A stretch of 6,382 bases of DNA, taken from the NCBI GenBank assembly GCA_017964865.1, contig JAGCRE010000042.1:1-6382 (forward strand), given 5' to 3'. Origin of the DNA: Alphaproteobacteria bacterium (GTDB taxonomy: Bacteria; Pseudomonadota; Alphaproteobacteria; Rs-D84). Positions 1 through 5,900 of the stretch are shown here, piece by piece; within the stretch, counting starts at the first letter, position 1; the number at the start of each line of letters is the position of its first letter. Made by a program: the position numbers and the translations under genes. A model generated the notes under the pieces. It saw only the letters and a program-made list of their open reading frames with translations. It was not told the origin of the DNA and ran no database searches.

Positions 1-194
1 CATTCAATTCCAAACGCACCCGAACCTGCAAACGCATCCCAAACGGTAAATTTATCGGTTGGGTCAATAATGTTCGATTCCAGCATATTAAATAACGCGA
101 TTCTTGCCCGATTTTGTGTGGGGCGTGCGGATGCCGGCAAAGATAACTTTCGCCCGCGGTATTTTCCAGAAATGATTTGCAATTTTGATTCCAT
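1..194 (-). CDS. rsmD: 16S rRNA (guanine(966)-N2)-methyltransferase RsmD, N-terminal part (runs off the left edge)
   Basis: RsmD uses S-adenosylmethionine to methylate N2 of G966 in 16S rRNA in the small subunit. The first 64 codons are visible. The start follows the family pattern: IISGKYRGRK at residues 7-16, an RPT motif at 24-26 followed by an Arg-rich stretch leading to ALFNML (33-38), and SAM-binding motif I, DAFAGSGAFGIE, at 53-64, where the window ends. I chose the ATG at 194-192 (MESKLQIISG); a TTG at 182-180 just before the IISG motif is a possible alternative. The gene is divergent from tadA with only 17 bp between the chosen starts. No strong Shine-Dalgarno sequence precedes the ATG, so a very short or leaderless mRNA is possible. 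The assignment is secure; the exact start is less so. Confidence 0.9.
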   Translation of the reverse strand, partial: MESKLQIISGKYRGRKLSLPASARPTQNRARIALFNMLESNIIDPTDKFTVWDAFAGSGAFGIE

Positions 195-233
195 ACATTA
201 AAGTTTATACTATGAGTTTTATGAAGCAAGCAA
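183..233. promoter_or_regulatory. Candidate overlapping divergent promoters for rsmD and tadA
   Basis: The short AT-rich gap contains TTTATACTAT. On the plus strand it gives a -10-like TATACT (206-211), with weak -35 candidates TTGATT (185-190, spacer 15) or TTTTGA (183-188, spacer 17). On the minus strand it gives TATAAA (204-209) with TTGCTT (228-233) 18 bp upstream. Both would start transcription at or next to a start codon: about 197 for rsmD (ATG at 194) and about 218 for tadA (ATG at 221). The -35 matches are weak, so this is inference from spacing and the -10 boxes. Confidence 0.3.
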
Positions 234-661
234 TAATTTCGGCAAAAAAAGCATACAAACACGATGATGTTCCAATCGGGGCTGTGGTTGTGCGTGGTGG
301 TAAAATTATTGCACGTGGCGAAAATATGGTCCAGAAAAAGAAAAATCCAACATTGCATGCGGAAATCGTTGCGATAAATCGTGCGTGCAAGAAATTGGGG
401 GTAAAATTCTTGGACGATTGCGATATTTATGTAACGCTGGAACCATGTGCAATGTGTGCAACCGCTATTTCCTTTGCACGAATTCAAAATGTGTTCTTTG
501 CGGCTGCGGATGAAAAGGGCGGGGGCATTTTATCAAATGCACGTGTTTACGATACCGATAAACACCTGTGGTTGCCGGTGGTTCGTCAGTTGCCCGAATA
601 CGCGGACGAAAGTGCGAAATTATTACGCGAATTTTTTGCTAAACGTCGTAAAAAATCATAA
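212..661 (+). CDS. tadA: tRNA-specific adenosine deaminase TadA
   Basis: TadA is a zinc-dependent cytidine-deaminase-fold enzyme that converts wobble adenosine 34 to inosine in tRNA-Arg(ACG), letting one tRNA read CGU, CGC and CGA. From the ATG at 212 the protein has 149 residues, near the usual size. The catalytic HAE is at 49-51 (zinc-ligand His, proton-shuttle Glu), and TLEPCAMC ends at 82 and supplies the two zinc-ligand Cys (79 and 82). VPIGAVVV (20-27) and the C-terminal LLREFFAKRR also fit the family. The reading frame opens at an ATG at 185, but the extra nine residues match nothing and overlap rsmD. ATG 221 (MKQAIISAKK) is a second plausible start, and fits better if the -10 box at 206-211 is real. 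No clear ribosome binding site precedes either ATG. Two tandem TAA stops (659-664) end the gene, which converges on gpmI. Confidence 0.95.
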   Translation: MSFMKQAIISAKKAYKHDDVPIGAVVVRGGKIIARGENMVQKKKNPTLHAEIVAINRACKKLGVKFLDDCDIYVTLEPCAMCATAISFARIQNVFFAAADEKGGGILSNARVYDTDKHLWLPVVRQLPEYADESAKLLREFFAKRRKKS

Positions 662-2128
662 TAATGGTTTGCCGGTCATGTCCGTCGGTTGTGGCAACCC
701 AAGAATCTTTAACATTGTTGGTGCAATATCACTTAATCCACCATCGTGCAATGGTTGTGGGTTGTTTGATACATAAATAACATTTACCGGATTTGTCGTG
801 TGTGCGGTATGCGGGGCATTATGTTCGTCGTCCCACATTTGTTCGGCATTTCCATGGTCCGCAGTTATCAGCAATTCGCCACCCAACTCTAAAACCGCCT
901 GCACCAGGCGTGATAGTTGTTAGTCTAATACCTGCATCGCTGTGATTGCTGCATCTTCATTGCCTGTATGCCCAACCATATCGCCGTTGGCATAGTTCAA
1001 AATCACAACGTCATAATTGCCCAGTTGCGAAATCAATTTGTCCGTAATTTCAATCGCACTCATTTCCGGTTTTAAATCGAACGTTGCAACATCGGGCGAT
1101 GGAATAAGTATTTTGTGTTCGTGTGGAAAGTCGATATTGCGTTCCGCGTCCATAAAATATGTTACGTGATTATATTTTTCTGTTTCTGCAATGCGTAGTT
1201 GCGACAGGCTATTTTGTTCAATCACATCGCCCAACGTATTTGGCACCGCGATATCATCCAGTAATGCGGGACAATGTTCATTTAACCCCTCACCATACTG
1301 GGAAAAGCAGAGCATTTCACAACCAACGTTCAACATTGCACGCACAATTTGACGTGCACGATCGGAACGATAGTTCCCAAATAAAAAGCCATCGTTTTGT
1401 GTAAGTGGTATATCGCCATCAATAACGGTTGGTTGTATAAATTCATCTCTTTCACCACGACCATATGCATCATCCAGTGCCGCATCAATTGTTGGGGCGG
1501 TGTATTTTGCAGACGCATTAACAATCGTGTTAAATGCCAGTTCTGTGCGGTCCATATTGTTATTGCGGTCCATTGTGTAATAACGACCGGTCAATGTTCC
1601 CCAAATCGCCCGCCCATCAATAAAGTATTCTGCCAATTCGCGTTTGATTTCATAGATATATTTTTTTGCACTGTGGGGTGGGGTGTCGCGACCGTCTGCA
1701 ATAAAGTGAATAACAATATGCAACCCCGCATCCAGTATATATCGGGCAATTGTGATTATTTCGGCTAAATCAGAATGGACATCGCCATCCGACATCAGTC
1801 CCGCAATATGCACACGCCCACCACGATTTTTAACATTGTTGATAAATTGATTCAGGCTACGATTGTTTTCCCAATTTTCTAATTCAAATCGACGCAGAAA
1901 CTGATTCACAATACGCCCGGCACCAATTGTTATGTGTCCAACCTCACTGTTTCCCATAACGCCATCGGGCAGGCCGACCGCAGAACCAGACGCATTTAAC
2001 TTTGCATGCGGATATTTGGCAATCAATGAACGAAAGAACGGCATATTTGCCAATTCAACCGCGTTGTGTTCGCGTTTGCTTGATATTCCAACTCCATCCA
2101 TAATACATAAAACAAGTGGTTTTGACAT
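656..2128 (-). pseudogene. gpmI: 2,3-bisphosphoglycerate-independent phosphoglycerate mutase, interrupted by an in-frame TAA at codon 403
   Basis: GpmI interconverts 3- and 2-phosphoglycerate in glycolysis and gluconeogenesis through a Mn-dependent phosphoserine intermediate in the cytoplasm. From the ATG at 2128, preceded by a GGGGGA ribosome binding site (2133-2138), the frame spans 490 codons, close to the usual ~510. Visible sites: MDG with metal Asp11; GNSEVGH with the nucleophile Ser61; DGDVHS with His118; ADGRDT (144-149); GRYYTMDR (181-188); GNYRSDRAR (251-259); HKILIPSP with Lys339; NGDMVGH with Asp383 and His387. Codon 403 is TAA. After it the same frame continues with LLITADHGNAEQM (Asp424, His425), HTAHT (440-444) and a normal C-terminus ending in TGA. 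A product stopping at residue 402 would lack essential second-metal ligands and should be inactive. No frameshift is needed: a single codon is affected. Options are a recent nonsense mutation, a sequence error, or readthrough. The downstream fragment could start only at a GTG (904) without a ribosome binding site. Confidence 0.9.
920..922 (-). other. In-frame TAA interrupting gpmI
   Basis: Read on the minus strand the codons are GTA TTA GAC TAA CAA CTA TCA CGC, that is V-L-D-stop-Q-L-S-R. Sequence on both sides fits the family, and family members have an ordinary residue here after the conserved Asp. TAA is used as a genuine stop by tadA (in tandem) and by the cysteine-rich gene in this window, so it is not reassigned. 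Confidence 0.9.
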
Positions 2129-2162
2129 AAAATCCCCCGACATAATCGTTTGAACAAATGGT

Positions 2163-2191
2163 ATCATATCTGTTTTTTGATTGCAAAACAA
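2163..2191 (-). promoter_or_regulatory. Predicted sigma-70 promoter of gpmI
   Basis: On the minus strand, -35 TTGTTT (2186-2191), a 17-bp spacer and -10 TATGAT (2163-2168). Transcription would begin near 2156, giving a leader of about 28 nt before the gpmI ATG at 2128, with its GGGGGA ribosome binding site inside the leader. The good spacing and near-consensus -10 make it credible, but it is read from sequence only. Confidence 0.5.
2171..2190. promoter_or_regulatory. Candidate operator: inverted repeat TGTTTT-N8-AAAACA
   Basis: Perfect 6-bp arms (2171-2176 and 2185-2190) flank 8 bp that end within the palindrome TTGCAA (2181-2186). The 20-bp element covers the -35 region of both divergent promoters, where a bound dimer could block both. 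The adjacent XRE regulator is the obvious candidate ligand, because such proteins bind short inverted repeats and often control themselves. AT-rich arms of this length can occur by chance. Confidence 0.3.
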
Positions 2192-2209
2192 GAAGAAAAA
2201 TAGTATATA
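2181..2209 (+). promoter_or_regulatory. Predicted sigma-70 promoter of the XRE regulator
   Basis: -35 TTGCAA (2181-2186), a 17-bp spacer and -10 TATATA (2204-2209), followed by an AT-rich leader of about 30 nt with the ribosome binding site AGGGGA (2237-2242) before the ATG at 2247. Its -35 box shares base 2186 with the gpmI -35 on the other strand, so the two promoters are back to back. Confidence 0.5.
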
Positions 2210-2246
2210 TAGAATAAAGATAAAAATAATACAAAAAGGGGAAAAA

Positions 2247-2660
2247 ATGAAAGGAAATGTTGGAACATCTGCGATTGATGAACACATTGGACAACGCATA
2301 CAATTGCGTCGTGTTATGTTGGGTCTTTCCCAGAAAGATTTGGCTGACAAATGTGGTATTTCGTTTCAACAGATTCAAAAGTATGAAACAGCGGGCAATC
2401 GTATATCGGCATCTCGTCTGTTTGATTTAAGCACGATTCTTGAAACCCCTTTCTCTATTTTCTTTCGTGGTTTGCCGGGTAATATGCCCGAACAAACACG
2501 CAGTGGTCGCCGCCCATCGCACGTATCGGACGATAATTCGTCGGACCCATTGGATAAAAACGAAACATTACAGATGATAAATCTGTATTGGCACCTGCCT
2601 GATCGTGATAAACGTGAAATGGTGTTGAAATTGTTACGAACATTAAATGGTATGGATTGA
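2247..2660 (+). CDS. XRE-family helix-turn-helix transcriptional regulator (alphaproteobacterial type)
   Basis: A 137-residue cytoplasmic DNA-binding protein. An HTH_3/Cro-C1-type domain covers residues ~10-65: GQRIQLRRVMLGLSQKDLAD (15-34) gives the first helices, and ISFQQIQKYE (38-47), followed by NRISASRLFDLS, gives the recognition helix and its support. A linker rich in Pro, Ser, Arg and Asp (~80-110) follows, then a short helical C-terminal segment (NETLQMINLYWHLPDRDKRE), where such proteins often dimerise. This layout matches a small regulator family widespread in Alphaproteobacteria; its target genes are not deducible from sequence. The ATG at 2247 has a good AGGGGA ribosome binding site; the frame is open back to 2181, but that stretch is promoter and leader. 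The gene is divergent from gpmI and ends in TGA about 77 bp before an intrinsic terminator, so it is probably monocistronic. Autoregulation through the inverted repeat at 2171-2190 is an inference. Confidence 0.85.
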   Translation: MKGNVGTSAIDEHIGQRIQLRRVMLGLSQKDLADKCGISFQQIQKYETAGNRISASRLFDLSTILETPFSIFFRGLPGNMPEQTRSGRRPSHVSDDNSSDPLDKNETLQMINLYWHLPDRDKREMVLKLLRTLNGMD

Positions 2661-2736
2661 TTTTTTTGAATAACGTTGGGAAACATTTCCTTGGATTAGC
2701 ATAATATTTTAATCATCATTGCACATAAAACAAAAC
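2661..2736. other. Intergenic region downstream of the XRE gene
   Basis: AT-rich, with no coding frame I would support. A T7 run directly follows the XRE stop, without a stem before it. There is a small inverted repeat GGAAA-CA-TTTCC at 2679-2690. Otherwise this is leader to the terminator that follows. Confidence 0.5.
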
Positions 2737-2760
2737 CCCGCCATTGCTGGCGGGATTTTT
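2737..2760. terminator. Bidirectional intrinsic terminator between the XRE gene and the cysteine-rich gene
   Basis: A perfect 7-bp GC-rich stem, CCCGCCA / TGGCGGG (2737-2743 and 2748-2754), closes a 4-base loop. On the plus strand it is followed by ATTTTT (2755-2760), ending XRE transcription. On the minus strand it is followed by GTTTTGTTTT (2736 down to 2727), ending transcription of the large cysteine-rich gene. It separates two convergent units. Confidence 0.85.
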
Positions 2761-2770
2761 CCTTGTGGTT

Positions 2771-2915
2771 GAACTGGTGTTTTGGACATCAGTTCGTACT
2801 GACATTACAAACAACGCATTTTTCGACCATTGTCTGCAACGCTCAGTCTCTTTTCGTATACCAAACACACTTTTCTTTGTGTTTGATATACAGTGTTGGC
2901 ATTAATTTACACTGT
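2771..2915 (-). other. Cluster of inverted repeats forming a structured 3' UTR of the cysteine-rich gene
   Basis: Four stems lie between the end of the cysteine-rich gene and the terminator. (1) 2890-2896/2909-2915, ACAGTGT/ACACTGT, with the stop codon in its loop. (2) 2856-2869/2878-2891, a 14-bp stem with an 8-nt loop, complete as minus-strand RNA with one G-U pair. (3) 2803-2814/2830-2841, a 12-bp stem with a 15-nt loop, complete as minus-strand RNA with three G-U pairs. (4) 2771-2779/2787-2795, 9 bp; here the wobble favours plus-strand RNA. In stems 2 and 3 the imperfect positions would be A-C mismatches in plus-strand RNA. Stems 1 and 2 share two bases. Neither has a U-tract, so they are not ordinary terminators; mRNA protection, processing or a 3'-UTR-derived small RNA are possible roles. 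No separate promoter is convincing. Confidence 0.5.
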
Positions 2916-5900
2916 CATCGTGGACCCAGTATGTTGTACCGTTATCCTTGACTTTCAGTTTCTTGGACACGCCATCGCTCATGTTCTTTTCAGTCGTGGA
3001 CATGTTGCCATAGAACGTGGTATCACCAACTTTCACATTAAATGTTTTCGTTGTTTTCTTTGTGCTACGCAGGTACAACTTTCCATCGCCTGTGTGTAAT
3101 ATACGTCCACAGTCACCGGCTTCATCCGCACCTGGACCATAACCGATTGTGGTTAATCCAGTCGAACATGATGTTGCCGAACCCGTTGAACCATGGGCAA
3201 TCGATGACGCTGCTGCATACTTGCCCGCACCAACCGCTGTGCAAGATGTATCGTTTGCGGTCTTCAGGTAATAACCACCACTGCACGAAATCTTACAGTC
3301 GCTGCTGGCATCGTGATCTGTACGTGCTGTTCCAGTGATATGATAGTTGGTCAAGCAAGATGTACAACTGGTCGCACCGTCGGCCGAATACTTATCCGTT
3401 GCACAAATTGGACAAGTATTACTCGATTTATACGAACCCGCCAAACATGTGCCAACCGAACACAGATTCGACATAGTGTTATTACTGCTGTTCCAACTTG
3501 GTGTCGCCCATGCCTTCAAGTTTGCAATTGATGAACAAGACGTCGCACATGTTGTATTTGCATCTGTATTAAATGCTGTTCCGGTTCCTGATGTTGTCTT
3601 GCCACCCGGACATGCAGTACAGCTTGATGCTCCCGCCGAACTGTACGAACCCGTTACACATGCCGTTTGTGTCAATGCATCTGCCGGTGAATAATAACCC
3701 GCTGTTGTATTGGTGCAAACCTTACCCTTCATACAATCAACACCAGTGCAATTGGCAGCCTGAGTATTTCCGCCGACCCATTCTGGTGTGCTTTCCAGTG
3801 TGTCATATTTACCCGCCGCACATGCCGTTGCACGTTGTGTATAACATCTAGTATAATCAGACGATGTGGTATCATAGTGGCAATATATATTATAATTTCC
3901 GTCATCATCGTTATCATAAAAGTTTGTAATACAACCAGTAACACTATTATGTGGTCCTGTATTACCACTACCCCACCAACCACTATATGATTTTACACGA
4001 CTTGCATATGCACTGGAACTTGCTACCGCTGGACAGACCGAACAACTTGCCGCACCACCTGTTGATTCTGTATATGTTGGACGACCAGTTGTGCTGTCGG
4101 ACGTGCATTGGCCACATGCCGCTCCACTGACACTGTCGGATGTGCTGGTTGGGGTCGCTGTCTTGGCACCACCCGCACAGAAATAACCCGCGGTTATGTT
4201 GCTGCAACTTGTCGCACCAGATGTAGAACTGTATTTACCACCGGCACATGTGTTGCGAACACCACTTGCACAATAATATCCTGCGGTACACTGTGATTGA
4301 CCCGTACACAGATTGTTACTGCCGTTGCATCCGGTTGAATAGTAACCACTGCTGACCGTTGAACAACTGCTTGCACCGGCACCACTGAACGAATTACGTC
4401 CACTGCATCCACCACATGCCGCACCGCTGACACTGTCACTTGAGCTGCTTGGGGTCGCTGTTTTTGCACCACCCGCACAGAAATAACCCGCGTTTATATC
4501 ACTGCAAGTGCTGGTTGTGGTATGACCCGAACCATCATAGTAAATGTTTGCTGTGGATGTGCTGTATTTACCACCTGGACATGCACTTGCACCCGCCTTG
4601 GCTGCAGATACATATTTACCCGCCACCAATGTCAGATAACAGTTGTTGATTGTCGTTGTCCCAGTCGCACTGTTTGGATATGCATTCGGGCAAGAATTCA
4701 AACCAAAGTTCGTTGTATGAACCGTTGATTCATTACTGCTGTTGCATTCCACACGTTCTTTGCCTGGGCAATATGAACCAGCTGGACATTGTTTTGCATC
4801 CTGATAGTATGCGTAACTACCACAAGAATCTTTGGATGTCAGATAATATCCTGCATGTGCATCTGTCCACTTGTGCCATACATATACATCGTACTTTTGA
4901 CTTGATGTATTATATGTTGCATGTTCGTTTGCTTTACCGCGTGTTCCGGACAACCAGTTCTGCACTTCGCACTGTGTTATGGCGGTTGCACCAGTCTTGC
5001 TTACAGCATTGGTACTGGTTACACTGTTGCCATCATAAAGTGCACTGTTGAACGTTGTCTGCTTATGATCTGCCGCTGTTGGACATGCCGAACAAGATGT
5101 ATTGCCCGTTCCAGCCGCATATGTGAACCCTGTACATGATGCACATGCACTGGATGCACTGCTGCCGGTGTTCGCGTTTGCCGTTCCGGCCGCACATGCT
5201 GTACGTCCACCCGTTGTTGAACGACCACTGACACTGCCACCCTTGTAAATCGTGCTGCCACCGGCACAATAACCACCCGCGGCACACGTTACTTGACCCG
5301 CACCAGCAGTTGCAACATAGTTACCAGCCGTCGTTGTCAAATAACAATCATTCGCATCGTCTTGACCTGTTGATGCACTGCTGTATGGCGATGTGCACGC
5401 TGTCCGGCCACCGGTACTGCCATAATACACTTTGACTGAACCTGGGCAATAACCGTTTGCAGCACATGTTACCTGGTTTTCATTTGCCGTAGCGACATAT
5501 TTCGTCGCACTGGTATTCAAATAACAATCTGTTGTCGCATCACGTCCACTATCTGACTTTGTATATTCACTCTTCAGGCTGCTACAAGCCAAACAAGCGC
5601 TGCTTGCCGTACTTCCTGTGTTCGGGTTGTATGTTCCATCGCCACATGATGTACATGCACTGCTGCTGGTACTGCCAGTATTCGCGTTATATGTTCCCTT
5701 GCCACACGCTGTCCGACCACCCGTTGTTGGATGACTGTCGCTGTGTGTACCACCATAATAGATGTTTGCTGTACTTGTGCAATAGCCACCGGCCGCACAT
5801 GTTACCGCACCACCACCGGCACTGGCTACATAGTTACCCGCTGTTAATGTCAAGTAACAGTTATTAACCGTTGTCGTTCCAGCCGTACTCTTGGTGTACT

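Noticed and set aside
185..211. tadA starting at the ATG at 185
   Set aside because: The nine extra residues match no TadA feature and the start would overlap the rsmD start. The ATG at 212 or 221 fits the family better.
447..776. Plus-strand reading frame across tadA and gpmI
   Set aside because: It is a shifted-frame shadow of tadA that runs antisense into gpmI, with no recognisable protein.
920..922. Reassignment of TAA to an amino acid in this organism
   Set aside because: tadA ends at tandem TAA codons exactly where the family ends, and the cysteine-rich gene also ends with TAA. A reassigned TAA would remove those stops.
902..930. Frameshift or programmed slippage in gpmI
   Set aside because: The protein frame before and after the stop is the same (920 and 656 differ by a multiple of three), so only a single codon is affected.
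2181..2246. XRE protein starting at 2181 (extra N-terminal MQNKKKNSIY...)
   Set aside because: This stretch is the promoter and AT-rich leader. The ATG at 2247 has a proper ribosome binding site and gives the usual family length.
2129..2350. Longer N-terminus for gpmI starting upstream of 2128
   Set aside because: The extra codons run through the promoter region and into the XRE gene. The family starts just before the MDG motif, and a good ribosome binding site precedes the ATG at 2128.
2679..2690. Small palindrome GGAAA-CA-TTTCC as an operator or terminator
   Set aside because: The arms are only 5 bp, there is no promoter next to it and no T-run after it. Chance is likely.
3347..3694. Plus-strand and alternative minus-strand reading frames opposite the cysteine-rich gene (also 4650-5051, 5532-5867, 5850-6296)
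   Set aside because: Open frames arise here because repetitive Gly/Ser/Thr/Cys codons rarely give stops in other frames. Their sequences are compositionally biased and lack ribosome binding sites.
4105..5703. CRISPR-like repeats
   Set aside because: The repeats are diverged, irregularly spaced, all in the same reading frame and encode protein modules. There are no unique spacers of fixed length.
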